Below, piece by piece: positions 1-6,694 of a stretch of DNA of 7,687 nt (positions are counted from its first letter, which is position 1; the number at the start of each line of letters is the position of its first letter). A program made the translations under genes and the position numbers. The DNA is taken from positions 1 to 7,687 of the forward strand of contig JAHJRU010000266.1 of NCBI GenBank assembly GCA_018830745.1, read 5' to 3'. Source of the DNA: Chloroflexota bacterium (GTDB lineage Bacteria; Chloroflexota; Dehalococcoidia; Dehalococcoidales; JAHJRU01). The notes below the pieces were generated by a model. It ran no database searches, had not been told where the DNA came from, and saw nothing but the letters and a program-made list of their open reading frames with translations.

Positions 1-1136
1 CGCTTATTGCCGCCAATTCAGCCGATGAGCCTGAAGTTGATGTTAATGAGAATGACCTCTTCGTGCTTTCTTATACGAGCGGAACTACCGGTGTGCCCAA
101 AGGGGCAATGATAACTCACCGGAATGCTGCCACCGGCATAATTTGCATGGCCCTAGAATGGAGACTGGACCCACACCACGTTTACCTGCTGCACGCACCG
201 ATGTTCTTTGCTGCCGGCGGGGGAGCCAGGCTCCATCCAGTACTGCGAGGCTGCACCTGCGTCGTCATGACCTACGATGCCCAGGCTATCCTGCAGACTA
301 TAGAGAAAGAGCGAATTACCCATATTAGCTTTAGCCCGACACCGATTAAGAGAATCGTTGACCACCCCGATGCCGGGAAGTATGACCTCAGCAGTGTTGA
401 GTTCATCGGTCTTACCGGTGCCACACATTCCGTAGCTGAGCTAAGAAAGCTTGAGCAGGTATTCGGTCACGTTTGGTGCAGTGCCTACGGAATGGCTGAA
501 TCAGTTAACTGCGGCGCTATCCTCCAACCAGAGGAGGTAGCCATTGAGGGACCCTTATCTAAAAGGCTGGGGTCAATAGGCAAAGCAACCAGCGGGATAG
601 ATTTACGCGTGGTAAATGAGCAGGGACACGATGTTGCGCCTGACGGTAAAGAACTGGGTGAGATAATTCTCCACGGCGACATGATGACAAACGGATACCT
701 GGGCATGCCCCAAGAGACGGCTAACATCATCAAGGATGGTTGGTTTTATACGGGAGACATGGCAACTGTGGATGAGGACGGGTATACCTTTATCGTCGAT
801 AGAAAGAAGGACATGATAATAAGCGGGGGCATAAATATTTACCCGCGGGAGATTGAAGAGGTTATTTATACCCATCCGGCGGTTTCACACTGCACCGTAA
901 TTGGAGTTCCCGACGAGGAATGGGGGGAAACTCCAAAGGCAGTTGTGGTATTAAGAGACGGAATGAAAGCCACGGAAGAAGCCATAATAGACCTGTGCCG
1001 GCAGAACCTGGCTTCCTTTAAGAAACCGACCTCGGTTGACTTCGTTGATAATCTACCCATGACCCCTAGCGGCAAGATATTAAAAAGAGAAGTAGCCGGG
1101 CAGTACTGGAAGGGATATGAGAAAAGGGTTCATTAG
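1..1136 (+). CDS. AMP-forming acyl-CoA synthetase, C-terminal part (5' end outside window)
   Basis: The frame is open from the left edge (first full codon at base 3) to TAG at 1134-1136, so the gene starts upstream; 377 residues are visible. It belongs to the ANL adenylating superfamily, which activates a carboxylic acid to acyl-AMP and then transfers it to CoA. Visible motifs, numbered from base 3: the P-loop-like A3 motif YTSGTTGVPKG (24-34), YGMAE (162-166, the usual YGxTE with Ala for Thr), YTGD (249-252), the hinge region DRKKDMIISGG (266-276), and PMTPSGK with the catalytic Lys at 358. The C-terminal AMP-binding domain is complete, so only roughly the first 130-170 residues are missing, judging by the usual 500-550 residue length. 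The acyl substrate cannot be told: short/medium fatty acids and aromatic acids are all possible. It lies 277 bases upstream of the enoate reductase on the same strand, which fits activation of an acid before reduction, though co-transcription is not proven. Confidence 0.95.
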   Translation, partial: LIAANSADEPEVDVNENDLFVLSYTSGTTGVPKGAMITHRNAATGIICMALEWRLDPHHVYLLHAPMFFAAGGGARLHPVLRGCTCVVMTYDAQAILQTIEKERITHISFSPTPIKRIVDHPDAGKYDLSSVEFIGLTGATHSVAELRKLEQVFGHVWCSAYGMAESVNCGAILQPEEVAIEGPLSKRLGSIGKATSGIDLRVVNEQGHDVAPDGKELGEIILHGDMMTNGYLGMPQETANIIKDGWFYTGDMATVDEDGYTFIVDRKKDMIISGGINIYPREIEEVIYTHPAVSHCTVIGVPDEEWGETPKAVVVLRDGMKATEEAIIDLCRQNLASFKKPTSVDFVDNLPMTPSGKILKREVAGQYWKGYEKRVH

Positions 1137-1413
1137 AGGACGCTGCCAGAGCGCTTAAACTAAGTCCATTAAAAGGTGGCGGCCAATAACTGGCAGGTAC
1201 GTCCTTTCTTTGTTTTCGTGGCATTCTTTATCTTTCTCCCTTTTCTTCTGATAATAGTGTTCAGAATATCGCCCGGAGAGAAATAGAGAAACATCAGTTA
1301 CTACCCCGGGATTGGCATTACCCCAGTGCCAGCCTGTTGTAGTATGCTTGGAGCAATAGAAAGGGAATGGAACAATAAAAGCGAAGCCAGACGTACTACA
1401 TGAGGAGGATTAA
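1137..1413. other. Intergenic region between acyl-CoA synthetase and enoate reductase
   Basis: No gene is visible in these 277 bases. A 7-base inverted repeat, CTGCCAG (1143-1149) and CTGGCAG (1190-1196), is followed by a T-rich stretch (about 1201-1218); with a 40-base loop it is at best a weak terminator. A short TGGCA/TGCCA repeat lies at about 1313-1331. I found no convincing -35/-10 pair, so it is unclear whether the enoate reductase has its own promoter. A strong Shine-Dalgarno GAGGAGG (1402-1408) sits 5 bases before the ATG at 1414. Confidence 0.5.
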
Positions 1414-3390
1414 ATGAGTGTAGCGGAAAAATACAGCAAATTGTTTCAACCTGGCATTATTGGGAATATGCAGCTCAAGAATCGCCTGGCTATGGCTCCG
1501 ATGGGTATCGTCGGGCTGGTTGAAAATGACGGCATGCTAACCCAACGAGCCATTGATTACTATGAAGAGAGAGCCAAGGGTGGAGTGGGGCTTATCATCA
1601 CCAGCCTCTTTATGGCTTCCAGCAAGTTTGACCCCTTCTGGATAGAAGGCAGGCATTACCCCATGCCCAGAATGGATTCCTCAGCGGCGACCGTACGCCT
1701 GAACCGGCTGGTGGAGAGGGTTCACAACTATGACTGCAAGGTATGTATCCAGCTTTCTGCCGGTTTCGGGCGTGTTGCCCGCCCGCGATACATTTTGTCC
1801 GGTCAGCCCATTGGTGTTTCAGCTACCAGTCACTACTGGTTGCCAGACATTACCTTAAAACCGTTGACTACCCAAGAGGTGGAGGAATTGGTAAGGTCAT
1901 TCGGTATCGCCGCCGGATATGCCAAGACAGCCGGAGTTGATGCCATCGAGCTTCATGCTCACGAAGGGTATATATTTGACCAATTCATGACTGCCTTATG
2001 GAACAAACGAAACGACAAGTATGGTGGCGCTACCTTAAAAGAGAGAATGACTTTCCCGCTGGAGGTTATCGAAACTATTAATAAAGCTACCCAGGGCTCC
2101 CTTCCGATTATTTTTCGTGTTGGTCTGACGCACAAAATACCCGGAGGACGCATGGAAGAGGAAGGACTGGAGCTTTGTCAGATTATAGAAGAAGCCGGCG
2201 TAGCGGCCCTTGACGTTGATGCCGGCTGCTATGACAACTGGTACTGGCCCCATCCTCCAACGTATCATCCACCAGCCTGTATGCTGGATATGGCTTCCAA
2301 AGCCAAACAGGTGGTCAAAAAAATCCCTGTCATGTGTGTTGGCCGGATGAACTATCCTGAGGTTGCCGTACAGGCACTGGATGAAGGTAAAGCAGATTTT
2401 GTTATCATCGGTCGGGGGCTTTTAGCGGATGCGGACTGGCCCAACAAGGTTAAAAACGGCAGAGTAGAGGAAATAAGGCCCTGTATTGGTTGCCATGAGG
2501 GCTGCTTAGCCAGAGTCCGCCGCCTTAGCCTCAGCTGCGCCGTGAACCCGGCATGCGGTGATGAGCAGGCAATGCGTTTGAATCCCGCTGAAAGGGCGAA
2601 GAGGGTGGTGGTAATAGGCGGTGGTCCGGCCGGCATGGAAGTTGCCCGGGTGGCCACACTGCGAGGCCATAATGTAACACTATATGAAAAATCCGATGAA
2701 CTGGGCGGGCAACTGATACCGGCATCGGTCCCGGACTTTAAACATGACCTGCTGCTGCTGAGAAGATACTACGAAAACGAAATGAGCCGACTGGGCATTG
2801 ATGTTGTTATGAATACGGAAGTCACGGTGGAGAAGATTCTCGAAGCCCAACCCGACGTGGTTCTCATAGCCACCGGGGCGGTGCCCAATGTGGCACCCGT
2901 ACCCGGCATAGAGAGCCGGAAGGTTGCCACCGCCATTGATGTCCTGAGAGACAAGTCCCGCGTTGGTGAAAACGTCGTCATTGTGGGTGGGGGGATGATT
3001 GGCTGCGAACTGGCGGTTTACCTGGCTCAAAACGGCAAGAAGGTTACCATCGTTGAAATGCTTGAGCGCGTTCTCAACGATATGGAGCATGTTCACGCCA
3101 ATCGCGAGATGCTTCTCAAAATGCTCCGGGACAATGATGTTAACCTCCTCACCAACACCGCCCTTGATGAGATAACTAAAGCAGGTCTCAGGGTGGTGGA
3201 CAAAAACCTCCACAAATGGGAGATACCGGGGGACTCAATCGTAATTGCCACTGGCTTGGTCTCTCCCGATAGTCCTTTCGAGGCCTTGAGGGAAAAGGTT
3301 GATGAGGTATATCAAATCGGTGACTGCTCAGCCCCGGGAAAGATTATTGATGCCGTCTGGCAGGCTTATGGCAAAGCTATGGTCATTTAA
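1414..3390 (+). CDS. 2-enoate / 2,4-dienoyl-CoA reductase-like FMN-FAD-[4Fe-4S] flavoprotein
   Basis: The 658-residue protein has the full architecture of the FadH / 2-enoate reductase / BaiCD-BaiH group, which reduces an activated C=C bond using NAD(P)H. Residues 1 to about 345 form an old-yellow-enzyme TIM barrel beginning FQPGIIGNMQLKNRLAMAPM; HAHEGY (181-186) places Y186 where FadH has its catalytic Tyr166. Cluster ligands follow as C357-x2-C360-x3-C364-x10-C375. An FAD Rossmann motif VVVIGGGPAG lies at 398-407 and an NAD(P) motif VVIVGGGMIG at 521-530; IGDC (635-638) is the usual C-terminal FAD contact. The segment CYDNWYWPHPP (272-282) recalls enoate reductases such as cinnamate reductase more than FadH (from memory), so a free enoate substrate is plausible. 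Length is normal. The start is ATG with GAGGAGG 5 bases upstream. The cytoplasmic FMN reductase gene follows after 97 bases and may be in the same operon. The exact substrate is unknown. Confidence 0.93.
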   Translation: MSVAEKYSKLFQPGIIGNMQLKNRLAMAPMGIVGLVENDGMLTQRAIDYYEERAKGGVGLIITSLFMASSKFDPFWIEGRHYPMPRMDSSAATVRLNRLVERVHNYDCKVCIQLSAGFGRVARPRYILSGQPIGVSATSHYWLPDITLKPLTTQEVEELVRSFGIAAGYAKTAGVDAIELHAHEGYIFDQFMTALWNKRNDKYGGATLKERMTFPLEVIETINKATQGSLPIIFRVGLTHKIPGGRMEEEGLELCQIIEEAGVAALDVDAGCYDNWYWPHPPTYHPPACMLDMASKAKQVVKKIPVMCVGRMNYPEVAVQALDEGKADFVIIGRGLLADADWPNKVKNGRVEEIRPCIGCHEGCLARVRRLSLSCAVNPACGDEQAMRLNPAERAKRVVVIGGGPAGMEVARVATLRGHNVTLYEKSDELGGQLIPASVPDFKHDLLLLRRYYENEMSRLGIDVVMNTEVTVEKILEAQPDVVLIATGAVPNVAPVPGIESRKVATAIDVLRDKSRVGENVVIVGGGMIGCELAVYLAQNGKKVTIVEMLERVLNDMEHVHANREMLLKMLRDNDVNLLTNTALDEITKAGLRVVDKNLHKWEIPGDSIVIATGLVSPDSPFEALREKVDEVYQIGDCSAPGKIIDAVWQAYGKAMVI

Positions 3391-3487
3391 GAGTAATCTT
3401 ACATTGAGAAGCAAACGATTATCCTGCAGGGGACTGAATCAAGCACGCCGGTCTCTGAGATACAATTGAAGATAGAGGAGATAACAT

Positions 3488-4045
3488 ATGAATATCGTCG
3501 CTATAGTAGGTAGTCCCAGGGTGCATGGCAACACCAATTACCTTACGGACCAGGCCCTTGAAGAGGCAGGCAAGCTTGGCCTGGAGACAACGAAATTTGA
3601 CCTGACGCAATATCAGATAAATCCATGCCAGGGACATGACGAGTGTGGGAACTTCAATTCATGCCCCCAACGAGACGACGCGGAACTGGTTTTACAGGCG
3701 TTATATGAGGCTGACGGCGTTATACTGGCAAGCCCGGTCTATTTCTTCAACGTTACCGCCCAGCTTAAAGCGCTTATGGACCGCAGTAGATTCTATCGGC
3801 GGCATAAACAGAGGATGAAGGCAAAATGCATCGGCATCATCACCGTGGCTCAAGGTGGCGGAAGTGAAGCTACCGCCAAGACGTTGCTCGACTATATCAA
3901 ATTAACCGCCACCGTGCCGACGGAAAGAATATTACAGGTGCATGCGCTGGCTAAAACGGAGGGTGAAATAGCCGGTAATGCATCCGCTATCGAGGAAGCA
4001 CGCAGTTTGGGAAAAAGTATAGCCGCAGAGCTATTGGCCAGTTGA
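3488..4045 (+). CDS. Flavodoxin-fold NAD(P)H-dependent FMN oxidoreductase, iron-sulfur flavoprotein-like
   Basis: This 185-residue protein has the flavodoxin-like fold of NADPH-dependent FMN reductases and iron-sulfur flavoproteins (Isf). The FMN phosphate loop is GSPRVHGNT (8-16); SPVYFFNVTAQLKALMDR (82-99) is the second flavin contact and dimer helix; AQGGG (121-125) is the third loop. Between strands 2 and 3 sits the region that in Isf proteins carries a compact four-Cys motif binding a 4Fe-4S cluster. Here only three Cys remain, C47, C53 and C59, and the second position is His50 (CQGHDEC). This means either an altered cluster with a His ligand or no cluster. The ATG is preceded by GAGGAG (3475-3480) at 7 bases. 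It lies 97 bases after the enoate reductase on the same strand, so it may pass electrons to or from that enzyme or handle a quinone or flavin; that link is inference. The next gene is convergent. Confidence 0.9.
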   Translation: MNIVAIVGSPRVHGNTNYLTDQALEEAGKLGLETTKFDLTQYQINPCQGHDECGNFNSCPQRDDAELVLQALYEADGVILASPVYFFNVTAQLKALMDRSRFYRRHKQRMKAKCIGIITVAQGGGSEATAKTLLDYIKLTATVPTERILQVHALAKTEGEIAGNASAIEEARSLGKSIAAELLAS

Positions 4046-4072
4046 ACCAAGCCCAGTGATAAAAGTGCCCCC

Positions 4073-4102
4073 AAAAAAACTATCAACGACCTTTTTCAGT
4101 CG
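4073..4102 (-). terminator. Possible weak intrinsic terminator of the SDR gene
   Basis: Read on the minus strand, just after the SDR stop codon, CGAC (4102-4099) and GTCG (4090-4087) can pair around an 8-base loop, extendable by a G-T pair. A run of seven T (the A run at 4073-4079) follows 7 bases later. The stem is short and the gap to the T run is long, so this is only a candidate. No comparable structure is seen in the plus direction for the flavodoxin-fold gene. Confidence 0.25.
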
Positions 4103-4103
4103 C

Positions 4104-4859
4104 TCACGTCATGTAAGAGCCACCGTTTACATATATGGTCTGCCCGGTGAGAAAGTCGCTATCTTCGGAAGCGAGATATTTGACCGTTCCCACCACCTCT
4201 GCCGGCACCGGCTCTCTCTTAATACATTGCCGGTTTATCGCCTCCCGCTGCTGCTCCACGTTCCAGGTTTTGCGGTCGATTTCCGTGGTGATACCACCAT
4301 AGGCAACGGCATTAACGTTAATATTCCACTCACCCACCTCCCTGGCTAGCCCATGAGAGAGTCCCACTATACCAGCCTTAGAAGTGACATAGTGTAGATA
4401 TAACGGGCGCCCCGTGTTTGGAGCAGAAGAAGAGGTATTAATAATCTTTCCCCCGCCCTGTTTCTTCATGTAGGGAACTACTGCTTTACAACAGAGCCAG
4501 GCACCCTTGAGGTTCACCGCCATTACGTCATCCCACTCCTTAACAGGTATCTGCGAGAACGGTTTTGTACCCAGTTCGGCAAACTTGGCGGCATTGTTGA
4601 TTAGAACATCAATACGTCCATATTTATCAACTGTAGCTGTAGCCATTGCCTCTGTACTTGGCTCATCGGTTACATCGGTCTTGATAAACATGGCAGTATA
4701 ACCCTGGCGGCTGATGTCCCGAGCAACTGCCTGCCCTTTTACCTCATTTATATCTGCAATAACGACTTTAGCACCCTCCTCAGCTAGCTGATGAGATATT
4801 GCCCGCCCAATGCCCTGTCCCCCGCCCGTTACTATGATTACCTTGTCTTTAAGATTCAT
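4104..4859 (-). CDS. Short-chain dehydrogenase/reductase (SDR, classical, FabG-like)
   Basis: A 251-residue classical SDR that would interconvert a hydroxyl and a keto group with NAD(P)(H) in the cytoplasm. The cofactor motif TGGGQGIG is at 11-18, an acidic residue D36 ends strand 2 (favouring NAD), D62 contacts the adenine, and NNAA is at 88-91. The catalytic tetrad is complete: N116, S144, Y157 and K161, with the normal 13-residue Ser-Tyr spacing. The end, LTGQTIYVNGG (237-247), is typical. One oddity is Y187 in NAVAYGG, where most members have Pro (NxVxPG). ATG is preceded on its strand by AAAGGAG (4872-4866) with 6 bases of spacing. It is convergent with the flavodoxin-fold gene (58 bases apart) and divergent from the nitroreductase. 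Annotation as 3-oxoacyl-ACP reductase is generic; its place in a catabolic cluster suggests a beta-hydroxyacyl or alcohol dehydrogenase step. Confidence 0.93.
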   Translation of the reverse strand: MNLKDKVIIVTGGGQGIGRAISHQLAEEGAKVVIADINEVKGQAVARDISRQGYTAMFIKTDVTDEPSTEAMATATVDKYGRIDVLINNAAKFAELGTKPFSQIPVKEWDDVMAVNLKGAWLCCKAVVPYMKKQGGGKIINTSSSAPNTGRPLYLHYVTSKAGIVGLSHGLAREVGEWNINVNAVAYGGITTEIDRKTWNVEQQREAINRQCIKREPVPAEVVGTVKYLASEDSDFLTGQTIYVNGGSYMT

Positions 4860-4986
4860 TGGCTTCTCCTTTGAATGTATTGTCTTTCGGAGTCATGGAT
4901 AAAAACAAGGTAACATGAAAGCATAACGTGAATCAACGGCCAGGGCACGATGACACCATTATCAGAATTAAAATATTTATGCGAAT

Positions 4987-5016
4987 TTGACAATGCACTG
5001 TGGGAGTACGTAAAGT
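4987..5016 (+). promoter_or_regulatory. Candidate sigma-70-type promoter of the nitroreductase gene
   Basis: A perfect -35 box TTGACA (4987-4992) is followed after 18 bases by TAAAGT (5011-5016), which matches TATAAT at four of six positions. Transcription would start near 5023, about 27 bases before the GTG start. The position in the 190-base divergent region between the SDR and nitroreductase genes fits. The -10 box is imperfect, so this is a candidate. I found no comparably good promoter for the SDR in the other direction. Confidence 0.4.
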
Positions 5017-5030
5017 GTCCATCAGTGGAC
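5017..5030. promoter_or_regulatory. Perfect short palindrome over the predicted nitroreductase start of transcription
   Basis: GTCCA (5017-5021), loop TCAG, TGGAC (5026-5030) form an exact 5-base inverted repeat. It begins directly after the candidate -10 box and ends 5 bases before the Shine-Dalgarno sequence. This is where a repressor operator or a translation-affecting 5' hairpin would sit. Which of the two it is, and whether the nearby MarR protein binds it, cannot be told. Confidence 0.35.
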
Positions 5031-5035
5031 CAAAT

Positions 5036-5044
5036 GGAGGTGAT
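5036..5044 (+). promoter_or_regulatory. Shine-Dalgarno sequence fixing the GTG start of the nitroreductase
   Basis: GGAGGTGAT is a full nine-base complement to the 3' end of 16S rRNA and lies 5 bases before GTG at 5050. The ATG at 5034-5036 just upstream is out of frame, so GTG is the start. Confidence 0.85.
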
Positions 5045-5049
5045 AGCCC

Positions 5050-5712
5050 GTGGATATACTGGAAGGAATCGAAACCAGAAGAAGTATCCGAGCTTTTACC
5101 TCCACTCCTATTCCACAAGCTACACTTGAAAGAATTCTAATCACGGCCAGCAAAAGCCCCTCATACCGGAATACACAACCCTGGGAAGTTGCCGTAATGA
5201 CCGGGGAGAAGAAAGAGCGACTCAGCAATATTCTTTGTGAAATGGTAAAAGCAAATGTGGCTCCAAATCCCGACTTACCCACCCCTGAAATATGGCCGCC
5301 GGAACTGGATAAGAGAGCCACTGAACACGGTGCGCGGCGGTTTGAGGCTATGGGTGTGGACCGGGGCGATACTAAACAAAGACTGGAAATGAGGTTGGAT
5401 AACTTCAAGTTCTACGGGGCACCATGTATGCTATTTCTTTTCATAGACAGCACACTTACACCATGGTCTATTTTCGATATGGGATTGTTCTCCCAGAGCA
5501 TACTCCTGGCAGCTCATTCGCTTGGTATCGGCGGTTGCCTGCAAGCAGTGGTGGCGGCATATCCAGACGCCGTTCGTGAATTTCTTGATATTGCCAAAAC
5601 GAAGAAACTGATAATTGGGATATCACTGGGTTATCCGGATTTGGAAGCCAGAGCAAATAGCCACCCCAGTACAAGGGTCACGATTGATAGCTTTGTCCGG
5701 CGGTACGCTTAA
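5050..5712 (+). CDS. Nitroreductase-family FMN protein
   Basis: A 220-residue protein of the nitroreductase superfamily, FMN-dependent homodimers that reduce nitro groups, quinones, enones or flavins with NAD(P)H. FMN-binding residues are visible at the N-terminus, ETRRSIRAF (8-16) with R10, R11 and S12, and in SPSYRNTQPW (36-45), a variant of the family's APSGxNxQPW. LGIGGCLQA (158-166) is the usual phosphate-side loop, and GISLGYPD (190-197) is the conserved C-terminal strand. Residues 65-110 form a charged insert, often variable and part of the substrate pocket. GTG start with a perfect Shine-Dalgarno. The physiological substrate cannot be inferred; in an anaerobe, C=C or iodo/nitro-group reduction by such proteins is also known. 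It runs convergent into the MarR gene with only 16 bases between stop codons, too few for a separate terminator hairpin. Confidence 0.92.
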   Translation: MDILEGIETRRSIRAFTSTPIPQATLERILITASKSPSYRNTQPWEVAVMTGEKKERLSNILCEMVKANVAPNPDLPTPEIWPPELDKRATEHGARRFEAMGVDRGDTKQRLEMRLDNFKFYGAPCMLFLFIDSTLTPWSIFDMGLFSQSILLAAHSLGIGGCLQAVVAAYPDAVREFLDIAKTKKLIIGISLGYPDLEARANSHPSTRVTIDSFVRRYA

Positions 5713-5728
5713 ATATTGACCGCATCAG

Positions 5729-6226
5729 CTAGATTTTAGGAAAGGGCGGCACTCCGAACGTCCCAAGCTCTTCAATCGCTGCTTTCCGCAGTTTAATCAC
5801 CAGTGAAGTTAGCTGCTGGCGCTCCTCTAAAGAGAGATAAGACAATATCTTATGGACCGATTCCCTCCCGGATGACTCTTGAAGGGATTCCTGTCCTTTA
5901 TCCGTTAATACAACCCTTACCAAGTTCTTTCTGTCCAGGTCCTTGGTCTTATCTATAAGACCCTTTTTACGCATTCTTTCCAACAGTCCTGACGTTGAGT
6001 GGGGTTCCCGCAGAATCCAGCGCGATATTTCGGCAGGAGTAGCCGCGTCACCTATAGTTTTTACCACGAGCAAAATGGCTGATTCCTCCGGTGTAACTCC
6101 GTATTTAAGCAACTCTCTCGATCTTACCTTATGCATAGCACGCCTTGCTTGCAGTAGCAACCACCAGAGAGCAAAATCTTTATCCGTATCACTTAAACTG
6201 TTTTCTGATGGCTTTTGAATGTTCAT
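5729..6226 (-). CDS. MarR-family transcriptional regulator
   Basis: A 165-residue winged helix-turn-helix protein of the MarR family, which act as dimers, bind 16-20 base palindromes, and usually respond to phenolic or carboxylate ligands. The helix-turn-helix spans about 63-91 (TPAEISRWILREPHSTSG then LLERMRKKGLI), and the wing is DLDRKNLVRVVLTDKG (96-111) with the hallmark Asp-Arg. Flanking helices 15-40 and 125-155 would form the dimer interface. The Trp pair at 21-22 is a possible part of a ligand pocket. ATG is preceded by AAAGGAG (6241-6235) at 8 bases. It is divergent from the glycyl radical enzyme gene, the usual geometry for a regulator and its target, and an inverted repeat at 6271-6293 suits autoregulation. 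Ligand and targets are inference. I see no cysteine in the protein, so redox sensing of the OhrR kind is unlikely. Confidence 0.93.
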   Translation of the reverse strand: MNIQKPSENSLSDTDKDFALWWLLLQARRAMHKVRSRELLKYGVTPEESAILLVVKTIGDAATPAEISRWILREPHSTSGLLERMRKKGLIDKTKDLDRKNLVRVVLTDKGQESLQESSGRESVHKILSYLSLEERQQLTSLVIKLRKAAIEELGTFGVPPFPKI

Positions 6227-6270
6227 ATCAAAAACTCCTTTAGCGAAGAGCTAATTTTACGTGAAAGGGC

Positions 6271-6293
6271 TATAGTGCATAAATGGGACTATA
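6271..6293. promoter_or_regulatory. Candidate MarR operator: TATAGT-N11-ACTATA
   Basis: An exact inverted repeat with 6-base arms (6271-6276 and 6288-6293) and 11-base spacer is centred about 56 bases upstream of the regulator's start codon. Read on the minus strand, the arms resemble -10 boxes (TATAGT matches five of six positions), so a bound dimer would block the promoter. The total length of 23 bases is near that of MarR sites. Chance occurrence in AT-rich DNA is possible. Confidence 0.35.
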
Positions 6294-6440
6294 AATTAAC
6301 ACTACACGATTTATATGGCAAATGCAAAGAGCACTCCATTAACATCCTGAATATCCTCTTGGTCCAGATAAGAGACGTAATTTTTAATTCGCGGGGGATA
6401 TCGGATACGAATACCGTAATACGTTGATAAGTATTATAGT

Positions 6441-6513
6441 TAATATTGAAAGGGACTTCAAGGGATTAAATCTTCTACATTATACCAGATTATACTAGTT
6501 AGATTCAATATTA
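6441..6513. repeat. 10-base perfect inverted repeat in the AT-rich leader
   Basis: TAATATTGAA (6441-6450) and its exact reverse complement TTCAATATTA (6504-6513) are separated by 53 bases. It could be two operator half-sites that support DNA looping, a long-range hairpin, or the edges of a small decayed element. No target-site duplication was identified. Confidence 0.45.
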
Positions 6514-6582
6514 GCATTATATTACTAAATTCCTTATTATAGTATTAGATTCTTCACGGCCAGGACGCTTCAAAGATACTAT

Positions 6583-6611
6583 TTGCCTGGCTTGGCAGAA
6601 AACCGTATAAT
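6583..6611 (+). promoter_or_regulatory. Candidate sigma-70-type promoter of the glycyl radical enzyme gene
   Basis: TTGCCT (6583-6588) and a perfect TATAAT (6606-6611) are separated by exactly 17 bases, the ideal spacing. Transcription would begin near 6618, giving a leader of about 83 bases to the GTG at 6701. GCCAGG (6559-6564) and CCTGGC (6586-6591) form a 6-base inverted repeat whose right arm overlaps the -35 box, a possible regulator contact. Confidence 0.55.
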
Positions 6612-6687
6612 GATATTAAAGCTGCAATCGAATGCGCTAGTCGTAAACGATTTTGGACCGGCACTCATCACGAACCTGAAAACATTG

Positions 6688-6694
6688 GGAGGTG
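6688..6694 (+). promoter_or_regulatory. Shine-Dalgarno sequence fixing the GTG start of the glycyl radical enzyme
   Basis: GGAGGTG lies 6 bases before GTG at 6701. The frame has a TGA at 6677-6679, and the only other start codon after it (GTG at 6692) is inside the Shine-Dalgarno itself. The next in-frame ATG comes much later (codon 36), so 6701 is the best start. Confidence 0.8.

Noticed and set aside
2680..3213. 177-codon minus-strand open frame
   Set aside because: It lies wholly inside the FAD/NAD domains of the enoate reductase on the other strand and has no recognisable protein features.
4056..4349. 97-codon plus-strand open frame
   Set aside because: It is antisense to the C-terminal part of the SDR, which has a complete catalytic tetrad, so it is taken as a shadow.
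4921..4982. GCATAA / TTATGC inverted repeat in the SDR-nitroreductase divergent region
   Set aside because: Six-base arms 50 bases apart are expected by chance, and nothing else ties them to a site.
6215..6427. 70-codon plus-strand open frame starting with TTG
   Set aside because: It overlaps the start of the marR-type gene and its ribosome site, has no Shine-Dalgarno of its own, and gives an unremarkable low-complexity product from AT-rich DNA.
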